A DNA stretch of 64,000 nucleotides from Blastomyces gilchristii SLH14081. Its lineage: Eukaryota > Ascomycota > Eurotiomycetes > Onygenales > Ajellomycetaceae. The notes under the pieces are model-generated. The model made no database searches. It was not told the DNA's origin and worked only from the letters and a program-made list of their open reading frames with translations. How positions within the stretch are numbered: position 1 is the first letter of the stretch; every line of letters starts with the position of its first letter. The position numbers and the translations under genes are program-made. The stretch is from the NCBI RefSeq assembly GCF_000003855.2, contig NW_003101680.1, positions 2,394,815 to 2,458,814 of the forward strand, in the 5' to 3' direction. Shown in pieces: positions 47,588-59,732 of the stretch.

Positions 47588-48544
47588 AAGACTTCATCTG
47601 TGAAGCCTTTCACTGAGTGATTTTATAGAATCAGGCTCAGCACTGTAGTGATACTCACTAAAAACTCTTCATATCTATAAAAAAAACCTCAGTGAGAAAA
47701 AATCCCTTGTTATTATAAAGAGAAAAGAGTCTGTCACTCAGTTTCTTATTTCATAAGATTCTTTATAATCTGCAGATCTTTCTCTGACTACTATACAGAT
47801 TCATCTCACACCTTCTATATAGAAGAGTTCTGATTGACTCTCAATCATTTCTGTGAGATTCTTGTGTAATCGTCACATAGATTCATTTCACATCTTTCAA
47901 TCTGAAGAGTTTCAGTTGATCTTTAATCATTTTTTCACAAGGTTCTTATGTGATCATCACATAGATTTATTCTGTAGATGAATCACTTTCTGTGAGATCA
48001 CTCTCATTAAAGAGAAGTATTTATTAGTTGATCTTTCACTTATTCTCATAAATCATCATTCTTTGACACTGTAGAATTGTGAGGAATTTTTCATTCTTTT
48101 ATCAACTCTGTAAAATTGTAGAATCAAGATGTCTGCAGTCTGCAATTATTCTTTATAGTTATATAGAAAGATTCAGATCTGCAATTTACAATCACTCATT
48201 ATTTACTAGAGTAATCTGACTGTTTTATAGAATTATTCACAGTGTAAGTAAATCTCTCTAAAGTAGTATAAATATCTCAGATCTGTCTGCAGAATCTTAT
48301 CTTCTTTTCTCTTTTTCTATAACAGCTTTCATTCTTATAAACTGTGAGTATTCTCATTCATCTGTGAAGTGTTTTCACTCAGATGACAGAGAGAGAGTGT
48401 TTCTAACAATATCTTCATATTGATTCAAGAACTTCTCAAGAATAAAAAAATTTTTAATTTCAATATCTTTATAAATAATGTTTGACTGCTGTTAAGCTTC
48501 TCATGAGTATTTCTGTAACTTCTCTGATCACTTTTTACTGACTG
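47588..48544. other. family C 3' region with degenerate ~80-bp tandem repeats
   Basis: Between about 47805 and 47990 a unit with CACATAGATTCATTTCACA, then GAAGAGTT, ATCATTT and GTGATCATCA-like ends recurs about 2.5 times with a period near 80 bp. The rest has no recognisable frame. On the minus strand this lies downstream of the family C pol region, so it may be an unusually long 3' untranslated region. Confidence 0.4.
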
Positions 48545-48890
48545 ATGAAGCAGGAATATTATCACTCAGTGTCTTCACTTCTTTCAGCTCTGTCACTGCA
48601 TCTGATCTTCAGGCCAGTAGTCAATCTCATGTCTTTCTCAGGCCAGTCTCTGACTCTAAGCAGCACAGTTCTGCTCTTTGCTGTAAGTCTCTCTGTAAGT
48701 AATTTCTTACAGATTCTAGCTGACAGTGCTTGTGAAGCTTCTGATGTTATCAGTGTCTTCTGCAGCTCTGCAGATCTACAATCACCTTCTCTCTATCTGC
48801 ATAATCTCTGATCAGGCATATGCAAATATGTCTAGGTTTCCTATTAACAGTTCTCATGCCGCGGCGCATTTCTGCAATTTCATTGTCAAT
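48545..48890 (-). pseudogene. unassigned coding remnant downstream of family C pol
   Basis: Two overlapping minus-strand frames are open: about 48890-48747 (ending VIVDLQSCRRH; contains EMRRGMRTVNRKPRH) and about 48793-48548 (DCRSAELQKTLITSEAS, ARICKKLLTERL, then LRVRDWPEKDMRL). A single frameshift would join them. Arg/Lys-rich with several Cys. It keeps CC, GG and CG (around 48853), unusual here, so it may be single-copy sequence that escaped repeat mutation. No family recognised. A plus-strand frame (48545-48811) is also open and I consider it the shadow. Confidence 0.35.
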
Positions 48891-49496
48891 GAGAGATGAG
48901 TCTCTAAGTACCTGTAAAATCTGAGTAATTAAGGCAATGTGAATGTCATGAATTTATGACAGAAGTTAATCTAAGCAGATGAGTCTTCTCTTTATATCTC
49001 AATTGTTTCTGAGCTGAATACTTCAGCATAACTGAGGAAGTGAACACAGCTTTGTAAGAAGTATCTAGTTATATGTACAGATGATCAGCTCTCAAGATTC
49101 TGCTACAACTGTATATACTCTGATATTCAACTTCTCTGAAGTCTGTGTATTTCTGACAATCTTCATATTAAATGCAACAATTGTCTGTATCACAGATATG
49201 ATACTCTCTGCTTCTTTGAAGAGAAGAATTGATAGTTATAGAGAAATTAAGTGTTATAGATATTAAGAATATAAGTGTGAGTTTTCTTTATTTTTTCTTT
49301 ATTAGTCTCTAAATTATGTTCACAGCTCTGTTTTTATTTTCTTTGTTTTTTAACTTTAATAAGAATAGAATTTCTTCTTCTCTTTATGTACACTACAGAC
49401 TCTTCATCTCAGTAGAAACTCATTATCTTGTAGACTAGAATTTGTAAATAACAGTGTTAATATCTTTATCACAATTAGGTTCTTAGTGAAGATTAT
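48891..49496. other. no recognised feature
   Basis: A plus frame of 61 codons (49081-49266) is hydrophobic and Ser-rich with no recognised family. The minus strand should be between the family C chromodomain end and the remnant at 48545-48890, and has no clear frame. T-rich around 49270-49390. Confidence 0.3.
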
Positions 49497-49607
49497 GTCA
49501 TTCTGACTTGTTAGAATTCACAGTATAAAAGTCATGTCTCAGCTTCTGCAGATGTCTTATCTGTTCAGATAATTCTTAAGTGAACTCATTCATCTTGTCA
49601 GAATACT
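49497..49607 (-). pseudogene. family C chromodomain, C-terminal piece
   Basis: Read across the A4 insertion, the minus strand gives YSDKMNEFT, stop, ELSEQIRHLQKL, the second half of a chromodomain (Tyr-…-Thr-Trp-Glu…Leu). It continues the piece at 55315-55676. The ATACT at 49603-49607 is the TSD of A4. Confidence 0.65.
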
Positions 49608-49877
49608 TGTAAGAGGCCTACGCCGAATAGATCGGTATAATATATAGGTCTTATATAACAAAGTGAAAAACATTAGAGAAGGAAAGAAAGAGAAAGTACA
49701 GGAATCAGTGATTGAAGTAAGTATTTATATACATACACAGTTGAGCTTCAGAGCAGAAGAATAGAAATTTCATGAGTTTTTCAGCTGAGAATCAGTGACT
49801 GAGAATTAGAGCTTATAGCAGAATCTGTGAAGTGTAATGAAATAGTCTATATAATTGATCAGGCACAGCCTGTCACA
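49608..49877 (-). repeat. A4 3' LTR (270 bp)
   Basis: Plus-strand TGTAAGAGG to CTGTCACA. More AT-rich than the partner LTR, with CAGGCACAGCCTG where the partner has CGGGCGCAGCCCG. Confidence 0.9.
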
Positions 49878-52800
49878 TTAGTCCCCTCTTTTCAGAAGTG
49901 ATATAGAATTGTGAGTATGTAGTTCTTATCAGTCAAGAGCTGCTATCTCAGATAACACAGAGCTCAGAGTTCAGGTCAGATGATTATAACTGACTCATTT
50001 CACAAGATATTATCAGCTGTGACTGCAGAGTCTCTTATCAAGAATATCTTCAATCTCTTATTCAAGTTCATTATCTTCTTCTATGGTCCCTGGCAGCTGT
50101 CAGTCAGAAGTCAGTTGAGAAGAGAACAGATCAGTGATAGTGTGACAGAGCAAGCTTGTATGAAAGATATCATGAATCTCTGATAATGTGTCAAGACAGT
50201 AGTTATGACTGTCTAGAACTTCTATCACTTTATACTTTGTATGATGATAATTCAGTGTGTGAGATGAGCATGTGATCTGTATATTTTTAAGATTCAATCA
50301 TATCAGATCTTCTATCTTATATTACTCAGTGAGGTCTCAGTGAACATTGATTCAGTTCTCTTAATCTTTTTAGCACTTATTATGAAGGCTTCTACTCAGT
50401 CACAGACATCTCAGAGCTTCATTACTATATTATCAGTAATCTGAATCAGACTGTGAGAGTTCAGTATGAACTGTGTAATCTCTAGAAGATTCAACACTTT
50501 CATGTAATAACTGTGTATAAGAAAGAACAGGTTTACACCTGTTGAGACAGTATCTTAATCATTGATAGTGACCTCTGCATGTAGAAGAAGATCATGTCAA
50601 TCATCTTATAAGTGATTATAGAACTTACAAAGATAATGCTTTACAGTCTGAATTCTCTGTTCTGATGTATCATCAGTCTCAGAGTGATAGACAGTTAACA
50701 AACAGTGTATAATCTTAAGAACTTGACAGATTCTTGTTCAGAGAGCACTTATAAATTGACAGCCTTAATTCAATACTATGAATCTCAGTAATTCATGCAT
50801 CTGATAGAACAGGCTCTGTAGAAAAGCTTCAGTAACTTATTCAGCATTCATCTTATCACAAGATTTCAATATTACACTCTTGCTCAATCAGTTCATAATG
50901 ATCAGAACATTTCTACAACTCTTACTCTCAGAGAGATCAATAGTGAAGTCAATTATCACATCTCATCAGATTCTATCAGAGATATCAAGTGATTTCAGCA
51001 GGTCTTTTCTACAGTTCTTTCACAAGATGACAGAGAAACAACAGTTACAGTTTCAGATAAAACATCTGATACTGTTCAGTATCTCAGGTCAGTAGAACTC
51101 TCAAGAGATTATTCAATACAGTTATTCATGACCTGAATAATCAGTTATACAAGAATCATGCATCTCTTGTATTATTCAGATGTGCAAGAATTCAGAATAA
51201 GAGACTCAACATTATTCACAGAATCACAGAGTGTTATTGTTATTGATTGAGTATTTCAAGATGTCAGTTCTTATACATAGTTCTGAGAAGAATTAAGATG
51301 CTTCTTGATATACTGCTTCAGTGAGTGCTTGAAGAAGTTCATCAGTTTGAGCTGTTGTATGCTATAATTCATTCAGTGTAGAAGAAGTGAAGATATCAGT
51401 ATCAGTGTTAATTCAGAGAGAAGATGTTCTAATCAGAGAAGTATATATAGTGTCATGAGTTGTTTCATCTTGATCAATCAATATCTTCAGATCTAAGAGC
51501 TGATGTTCTCAGTTCATTCAATGAGTGTCTGTTACATTAGAAGACATATCTTACTCTCATTATAAAAGAGTATCTATCATCAAGTTCTGACTGTCAGAAT
51601 GATAGTGTATTGTAAAATAAAAGCAGCTTAAGAACTCAGATTATCATATCTGTCATTCAGTGAGTTTACAGATAGTGATGAAGTGTTTGAGATTCTTATG
51701 ATCTGTGATTATCTCAAATTCAGAGATACTTCAGAGTTTGAAGTCTCATTCTTCTAGACAGTGTACAATCATGAGAAGTTTCTTATCATAGATCTCATAA
51801 TTGCATTCAGTGAGACTCAGTTTCTTAGACATGAAGATGCATGATTATAAGACATCTTTATCATCATATTACAATATAGCTTCTTCTGTGACATAGTCAG
51901 AGAAATCAGCTTCAATAACTATCTCATAATCAAAATTGAATATTATCAGCAGAGAGGTATTAATGAACATCTTCTTTATTTGTATAAATACAGCTTCAGT
52001 ATCTGCTGATCATTGAAATACTGAGTCTTTCTTAGTAAGTTCTGTAAGTGATCTCATGATATCTGAGAAGTTTCTTATAAATCATAAATCACTGATAGAA
52101 GTTAGCAAATTCAATGAAGCTTTATACATCTTTCACAGTGTATGAAACCTCTTATTCAAGAATAGCAGAGATCTTCTCAGAATTCATTCAGATTCTCTTA
52201 CCAGCTTCTATGATAAAGCCTAGATATTTTGTACTTTTAATCTTAAAATCATACTTGTCTATGTCTATCAGTAGTTCTGCTTTCTGTAGTCATTGTAATA
52301 TCTTTTATACATATTCTTGATATTCTTTCTTGAAGTCATCAATGAAGATAAGAATGTTATCAAGATATACAGATATGAATTTATCAAGAAAATCTCAGAG
52401 TGCTCAGTTGATATACTTCTGAAATGTACTGAGAATGTTAGTTAGTTCAAAGAGTGTGACTACTCATTCAAAGAGACTATATCATGTTCAGAATACTGTA
52501 AGTCACTCATCTTCTTCAGTGATGTGAATCTTATGAAACACAGTGATGATATCTAACTTTGTAAATTATTAAGCTTGTTCAATATGAGCTAGAGTTTCAT
52601 TAATAAGGGATAAAGAATAATGATTCTTCTTTATCAATCTATTCAGTTCTTGATAGTTCATGCAGAATCAGAGTCCTTTATCTGATTTCTTTGCAAAGTG
52701 AATAGAAGCTGTGATGAAAGAGTTGCTAATATATATGAATTCTTTATTTAACAGATCATTAAGTGTCTTTCAAAGAAGAAGAAGTTCATCTCAGAATATA

Positions 52801-55044
52801 TTATAAAGAGAGTCTTATAATGATTCAGAGTCTTTATCATTCTTCTTTTCTAACTGAATACTGTGGTTCACTTCTGAGTCTTATAAGAGAGATATATTCA
52901 TAATATTATCTTATTAGAAGATATCTAGATATTCATAATATTATTAAGAGAGTTTCATACAAGAATCTATTATTATAATACAGGATAACTTTTCTAGAAT
53001 CTTTTTGATATTAGTTAGACTGACAGAGTAGAGTGTTATATGATTCTGCTATCAGTGATCTTGTCAGTGATTCTGTTAATAACTTCTTTTTCAGAGTATT
53101 TCATACACATTGACAGAGATCTGTGTCAGATTCATGATTTTATGACTATCATCTTCATGAATTCTATCATTGTTAGAGAATATTAAGCTTCTGTTTCAAG
53201 TATTCAGTAAGATGTCTTATTCAGATAGTCAGATAAGTTCTAACATAAGATTATAATCAAGATTATTAACTTCATATGTATAGACATCTTCACATTGATA
53301 TTCTCTGACATCTATGTTTAGTTTCATCATGTAATGAGTGCAAATGTCTTTTGAATCATCAAATTCTGTGAGAAGTCAGAGTATTGATAAGAAGATACAC
53401 TAAAGATTTTAACATCTTACAACTGAAGATTTAATCATTGTATAATGACATAGACTACTGTCTATCATGACTTTCATATTATACATATTATCTATCACAG
53501 TAGATATAAGAATTGCATTCATTGTTATTTTCTCTTCAAATTATTGTCATCTGATCTCTTCAAGCTTCTATTTACAAATTTGAATAGAAGCTAATCTTTT
53601 CTCTGTTTTATTGAGACATTCTTATAGTTATCTTCTGAATCTTCTTTCAATGCAATGTGATTGACATGAACAGACACTGATTCATTCTTTGAGTGAGAAG
53701 ACACTGATCTTTCTCTTAAGTGAGAAGACACATAGATTAATCAGCAGTTGAAAGCAATGTGTTCTGATCAGTTACAGTTAATGCATACTTCTTATTAACA
53801 TTGATCAGTGACTTCTTCAGAAGTGATCTCAGAGACTTAAAAGCCTGTTCAGATGACAGAGACTCTTGCTTATACATAGATATTTAAGTCTACTCAGTTC
53901 ATAGCATCTGCATTATTATTATTATTCCTCAGTACAAATGTATGAGTGACTGAGTTATTTCTCAGTGTGAATGTGTAAGTGTAATATCTTCTATAACTGT
54001 TCTGTATACTCTTAAGCTTGATAAGATGATTGTTTAATGTTCAGAGCTGTGTGCAGAAGTCTTTATAAGTTGAGTCTTTATTTACACTTATAAGAATCTG
54101 TAAGAGTTTGAAAGTTAATGTCTTCTTAAGCATACTAATCTTCATTCAATTCTCTCAAGATTGATTATCTGCTTCTAAGATCTTGATATTGAAGTCAGAA
54201 ATAAATGTTATAAGAGAAGTGTTTCTCTGTCAGATACTCTGTAATTAATCTAACATCTTCTATTGCATGACAGTGTCTTAGAACAGAATATCAAGATATT
54301 TGATAATATTATCAGAGATTCACAATACTGATTTATATACTTTCATTCATAAATGAAACTTCTGTTTTATGTGATTCTTCAATCATTCATTGATATATTA
54401 ATCTTAATTATTTAGTGAACTGATGACATCTTCATCTACACTCAGTTTTATGAGCATTTTCATTCTTTATGATGAGTAGAGAGTGACATCAGAAGTATTA
54501 CAATATATAAGAGTATCTAAGTATTCTTTCAGCACTTTTATATTTGATTCTATCAGTATTGAAATTGTCTGTGCAGAGATTTCTTATTGAGATAATTATT
54601 AAATTTCTTCATATTAATATTATTGAGTTGCATGTATATCAGCTATTTATTATTATTATAATTTCAACATTGCTTAGAGTCACTGTGATACTGCATCTAT
54701 ACTCATGTTCAAGAGTTCTTTCATACTATTATTAGACATGATTATATTGATTATTGAATGTGTGATATCTGTGAAATCAGAAGAAGTATAATCATATGAA
54801 TATTTCATATATCTGTAGTGTTAGAACTCTCAGATCTTTCACTGATATTCTCTTTATAAAATCTTATTCTCTTCATAAGATCTTGTTGCAGGGTCAGAGT
54901 GACTGATAAGTAAGCTTCTATCTAAGAACTTGATATTCACTTAACTGATTGACTGTTTCTCTATTTCTTACATGTTATTACATGTTCAGATATCTTCTTA
55001 ATAAATAATCATTTCTAATAAGATGATAATGAATATTTTTTAAG

Positions 55045-55314
55045 TGTAAGAGGCCTACACTGAATAGATCAGTATAATATATAGATCTTATATAACAAAG
55101 TGAAAAACATTAGAGAAGAAAAGAAAGAGAAAGTGCAGGAATCAGTGATCAGAGTGAGTATTTATATGTGTACATAATGAAGCTTCAGAGTGGAAGAATA
55201 GAAATTTCATAGGTTTTTCAGCTGAGAATCAGCAACCGAGAATTGAAGCTTACGGCGGAATCTGTGAAGTGTAATGAAATAGTCTATATGATTGATCGGG
55301 CGCAGCCCGTCACA
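55045..55314 (-). repeat. A4 5' LTR (270 bp)
   Basis: Plus-strand TGTAAGAGG to CCGTCACA. Keeps the GC-rich palindrome CGGGCGCAGCCCG near its end. Would hold the promoter for minus-strand transcription of A4. Confidence 0.9.
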
Positions 55315-55676
55315 ATACTCTTGTCACTGAACCTTGAATCAGAGCTTGTAATCTTACTTCTCTAAGTTAACAATTTCTTTGATCTGATATTCTTTTTCAC
55401 TCTCTAGTACTTTGTGAATAGGGTGATGAGTCACAGAATTCTCTTCTAAGAATTTCTTATATTTATGAAGCAAAGAGATATGAAAAACATTGTATATCTG
55501 TAACTCAGGTGATAGTTTCAATCTGTAGAACTGTAAGATAACTTTCTTCATAATCTTGTAAGACTCTGTCTGTAAGAGATTCAGCTTCTTACTAGATCTC
55601 TGTATAATAATGTTTTCTAGACTTAGTCAGACTCTATCATCTTTCTTAAAACTCTTTATAATATATTTAAAGTCGA
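55315..55676 (-). pseudogene. family C integrase C-terminal domain and chromodomain start
   Basis: The minus frame 55551-55354 is open for 65 codons: MKKVILQFYRLKLSPELQ, then IYNVFHISLLHKYKK and EKEYQIKEIVNLEK. The NVFH-SLL motif is the hallmark end of gypsy integrases just before the chromodomain. Upstream (to about 55676) FKK.DR and IIQRSSKKLN are readable. It continues after A4 at 49607. The sequence differs from family A at this point, and families B1/B2 do not reach this domain here, so C could be the missing 3' part of a B-like element. Confidence 0.75.
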
Positions 55677-55705
55677 CTGATTCTCAGCTGAAAACTCATA
55701 GACAG
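55677..55705. repeat. family A LTR microfragment at a junction
   Basis: CTGATTCTCAGCTGAAAA and neighbours match the middle of the short family A LTR (3560-3585). It is a patch of about 25 bp between family C and the L4 5' end. Confidence 0.5.
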
Positions 55706-57355
55706 ACCAAGCGCTCCATCACGAACTCGCTCAATTTTTCGAATAAGAACCCGCTGATAGACCCATCGAAAAGCCCTCGATCATACTAGCATTTTGACCC
55801 CATCGCCGACTGCATACCCCGTGTGGTGGTGGAGTTATCCAGCCAAACATGAACCAGACATTGTTCAAAACTCCTGTGTGGGATTATCCCCTGTTCACCC
55901 CTACCACACCACAACCCTGGGCCAAATTGCCATACAAATTGTAAGGCAAAGAGACCTAGCCATATGCATCAATCTTCTTGATTTTGAAAGATCTCTGATC
56001 TGTAATTGTGAAGATATCTGAGAAGCAACTTTCATGAAAACCCTGTCTATCTTTGATGTTTCAAAACATCAACACCAAGTCTCATTCATATATCACTCTT
56101 TTCAATCTGGCTCACATTCAGTAGAAAAATACAAAAAGATATCTTGATAATAGTATCAAGCACATAATCAATGAACACATCTGAAGTGCATTCTCCATGA
56201 AAAACTCTCTCTGTCTTTACATCAAGTCTCACTCTTGTACCACCCCTTCTAATCTGGCCCATCCCTGGCAGAAAAGTACAAAAAGATACCTTGACAACTG
56301 TATTCAATACATAATTGACAGATACAACAACTATAAAATCAGTATATCTCAAGATCTGACTGAGCCTTTGATCCCTGCACAGTGAGATATATTAAATCTA
56401 GTTTTAATATCTCAATATTCAATAGATTCTGTAAGAGATTGAGAACAGTAACACTAGATTTCTATTGAATTTAAGAATTAACTCTATATTAATATAATCA
56501 TTGACAAAGTCTTCTATTTTGAGATATAAATAATCAGTTTCTCTACATCTCACTGATAATATTTATATTATTATATAGAAACAGACTTATATTCTCTATA
56601 ATATCAAGACTCTGAAGAGAGAAATTCTGGATAGAGAATATACAGTAGTATATATCTTAGCAGTTTCTATCTCATTCTTCTACAGCAGTTAATACAAAAA
56701 AAAAAAGATCTTAGAAATAGTTTTTTACTTCTCTTGAAAAAGTAAGATGTTTTTCTCTGAATTTTATACAATATTCTTACAAAGAATTAAAAACAGAGCT
56801 GTTTTCAGTCATAATTTCATATTCTTTTAAGTAAGAATTACTTTTTCAGTGACTAAAGAGCTTTTATTAATACTTGATTCTTTTTTACACTCTCTATTAA
56901 CTGATTTGAGTTGCACACTTGTTATATGAGAAGAATTGAATGATTTAGAATAAAATTGAATAGTTTTAATCAATTTCTCTGCAAAAAATTGATTTATTTT
57001 TTGTCAGTTTTTCTCTCAAAAACTGTCATATTATCTGATTTATTATTAATTAATATCATACTTTTTCTCACTGTATCTCAAGAAAGAGATTGTAAAGATT
57101 TTATTAATTTATCTCAAAAATCAATTCTAGTTTATTAGATTCTCTTTAAAAATCTAATCTAGTTACTGAACTAGTGTGAAAAAAATCAGGTGTTTTGTAT
57201 ACAAAAGTCTTTTATTCTTCTTTTGAAACAGTCTGATCAACTTTTCAATTGAAAACAGACTTAGAAATCTCTTAATTGAAACAGTCTGATCAACTTTTCA
57301 AAAGAGTTCAATACATATCTCAACAGTCTGATCAACTTTTCATTGAGTGAGAATA

Positions 57356-58957
57356 ATGAGTTCAAAAATACACTCAGTTAATGTGAAAAAAGATGCTTTC
57401 TTAAATACTATTTCTGAGATTCAAATTCTGAAGAGAAGAAAGAAAGAAGAAATAGAGAAACAACAAGTTCTTGAAATACAGAAACTTGAAAAAGCAAGTA
57501 AGATTCTTGAAAAGCAGTGTCTGAGTGAGATGAATAAAGAAGTTCTGTTAATTCTTCATACTCAGACTAGACAACTACAGAAGATGATCAAGTTCAAACT
57601 TGAAATTCTAAACACAGTTTAAAAAACATTGAAAATTCCTAGTACAATGACTGACTTCTCATCTTACTCTTCTTTCTCTTTTTCTACTTCTTCTTCTTCT
57701 TTGAATTAGAAGAAAATATATGCTCAAACAGCTGAATCTGCTATCTCTAAACCTGCTATCTCAAAATCAGATCAAAATCCTGAGAAGACTGAGAAGAATA
57801 ATACTCATACTTCTATTCATAGAAAAGTGAAGAAAAAAATATAAAAGAAGAAAAACTTTCAAATCTTCAGAAATAGAAGACTTATTCTCAAAGTCTTAAA
57901 TCAGAATATCTTATAAAGAAACAAGCTAAACTCAAATCTCATTTTCAGAATCAGAAATGAATTTAATCAGCAGTTCTTTTCTCAGTTAATAACTGATATT
58001 AAAGTTCAAAAATCAGTTATAGCTTCAATTGAGTCATTCTTCTTTAAAAACTTCATTATTCTGACTACAATGTCTGAATTTAATGTAGAATTTCTTATTC
58101 AGAATGAGAATCTCTAAAAATTAGCAGTAGAATCTTTATTAAACTCAACAATTCTATCTGAGAGAGATGAAAAGTGAGAGAAATTCATTCTTCATAATAT
58201 TTCAGTTGAAATTTTTGACTGTGAAGAAGAAATACTACTTCTTAAAAATGAATTAGAAGAATACAACTCTATTCAACAGAGAAAAGAGTCTGTGTGACTA
58301 AATTTAATTAAGTTCAGACAAAGTAGAAGAAATGCCTCTGTTCTAATATATATAAAAACACTTAAACAGTCAAAGATCTCTGAAGTAAGAGTAGCAGATT
58401 TGAAAATGAGAGTTCATGAATACAAAGACTCAAGAATGAATCTCAAAGCTCAAACACAGTGTTCAAACTGTCAAAGATATGAATACTTTACAATCTTATA
58501 TTTTTAAGACTCAAAATATATATTCTGTGTCAGAGATCACAAAACTAGTGAGTATAAATGTGAAACATGCTTAAAAAGAGATGCAATATGTCAACATATT
58601 CTGCTTAAGTGCTCTAATTAAAAAGAATAACATGCATCTAGCTCAAAAGAATGTATGTTTACTTCAAGAACTCAAAAGAACTGAAGAAAAGATAAAGCTC
58701 AAAGTCAATCTAGAACTGAAGTGAAGAGTAAAGCTAGTAAACTTATAACTGCAAGCTTAAAAAGAAGAAACTCTCAACTATCTAAATCTTCAAACTTCAA
58801 TTCTTCAGCTAAATGTAAACAGAATTTGAATTCTCAAACTTCTGTTAAGATTAGAGAATTGAGAAATGACTCTGATGATAAACTAGATATAATGCAAGCA
58901 GTTGAGATTCCTACTTTTCAGAATAGTTATAATCTACTATCTGATGATAGTGATTAG
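57356..58957 (+). pseudogene. LINE ORF1, complete length, few stops (L4)
   Basis: Open for the first ~90 codons (MSSKIHSVNVKKDAF…), then stops. Coiled-coil Lys/Glu/Leu region to about 57620, Ser-rich linker (57655-57710), a central region, then Cys/His clusters at 58458-58640 (CSNCQRYEYF, CVRDHKTSEYKC, CETC, CQHILLKCSN), and an open Ser/Lys/Asn-rich tail of 78 codons (58721-58957) ending DDSD. The Cys/His clusters fit the zinc knuckles at the end of Tad/I-type ORF1. Confidence 0.8.
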
Positions 58958-58986
58958 ATTCTACTCTATCTCTACTCTCTTTTAGT

Positions 58987-59426
58987 ATGAATATACAACA
59001 AAAACAACAAAAAAAGTTTAAAAACTTTTCAAAAATCACATTTATTCAAAATAATGTGAATAGAAACTCAAATTATATTTATTCTTATCTTTAAATTACA
59101 TTTGAATAAAAAGTTAATTTTATACTGCTTGAGAAACTGAATTTTGATACTGAGTAAAAATACATTATTTCTCATTCAAGCTACTACTACTTTCTATCTC
59201 AAATGTCTGAGATAAAGTCAAGAGTAGTGATCTATAAAAGAAAGAGATCAAGATATTAATTTAATCTAAGATTTGATATCATCTCTGACTCTGATATTCT
59301 AGTGAGTGATATTATAGATAAAGAGAATGAGTTTAATACTATACAGCTTATAAATATCTATAATGAAAAGTTATTGAAGAAAAATAACAATATCTGAACA
59401 ATTGATAGAGAATTTCTGAACATAAC
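58987..59426 (+). pseudogene. LINE ORF2 start (endonuclease), truncated by A6 (L4)
   Basis: Begins MNIQQKQQKKFKNF and IQNNVNRNSNYIYSYL, then YCFLSQMS-type endonuclease sequence and TIDREFLNI just before the LTR of A6. Collinear with L2 41449-41020. It lies 29 bp after the ORF1 stop, so the two ORFs are not overlapping. Confidence 0.8.
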
Positions 59427-59732
59427 TGTGACAGGCTGCGCCCGATCAATTATATAAACTATTCTGTTACACTTCATAGATTCTTCCACTTCACTCTTGA
59501 ACATATACACTCCGATTCTCGGCCATTCTTGATCACCGATCCTCGACTGCCATGAACGCGTATAGATTCTTCTACCTTGAAGCTTCACTGTGTACATCAT
59601 CACATATGTGTATAAATATTCACTCTGATTGCTGATTTCTACACTTTCTCTTTCTTTTCTTCTCTAATGTTTTTATCTTTGTTATATAAGATCTATATAT
59701 TATACTGATCTATTCAGTGTAGACCTCTTACA
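59427..59732 (+). repeat. A6 5' LTR, long type (306 bp)
   Basis: TGTGACAGGCTGCGCC to CTCTTACA. Keeps several CpG in its first half (TTCTCGG, CACCGATCC, AACGCG), so it is the least mutated long-type LTR here. A TATATAAG box sits about 50 bp before its end. Confidence 0.88.

Larger units (their letters stand above)
49608..55314 (-). mobile_element. A4: complete family A chromovirus with LTR pair and 5-bp TSD
   Basis: LTRs of 270 bp at 49608-49877 (3') and 55045-55314 (5'), flanked by ATACT at 49603-49607 and 55315-55319; 5-bp TSDs are normal for Ty3/gypsy integrase. Minus-strand order: gag (zinc knuckle near 53790-53745), protease (about 53480-53200), RT (about 52700-52050), RNase H (about 52040-51540), integrase (about 51100-50500), linker (50297-50100) and chromodomain (about 50060-49930). 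All decayed. Differences between the two LTRs are almost all transitions, and the 5' LTR keeps more C and G, so mutation went on after insertion and unequally. Confidence 0.92.
55706..59426 (+). mobile_element. LINE L4, 5' part, cut by A6
   Basis: Starts at the same 5' end as L1 and L2, with the GC-rich leader (55706-55950), two ~147-bp monomers (from about 56104 and 56251), 53-bp repeats (57213-57345), ORF1 (57356-58957) and ORF2 from ATG 58987 to the endonuclease motif region, where A6 interrupts at 59427. The remaining ORF2 should lie beyond the window. Confidence 0.85.

Noticed and set aside
47805..47990. CRISPR-like array
   Set aside because: The units are degenerate, about 80 bp, few in number and without repeat/spacer structure.
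48545..48811. 88-codon plus-strand Ser/Leu-rich frame
   Set aside because: The minus strand of the same stretch gives two longer basic frames with a more protein-like composition; direction remains uncertain.
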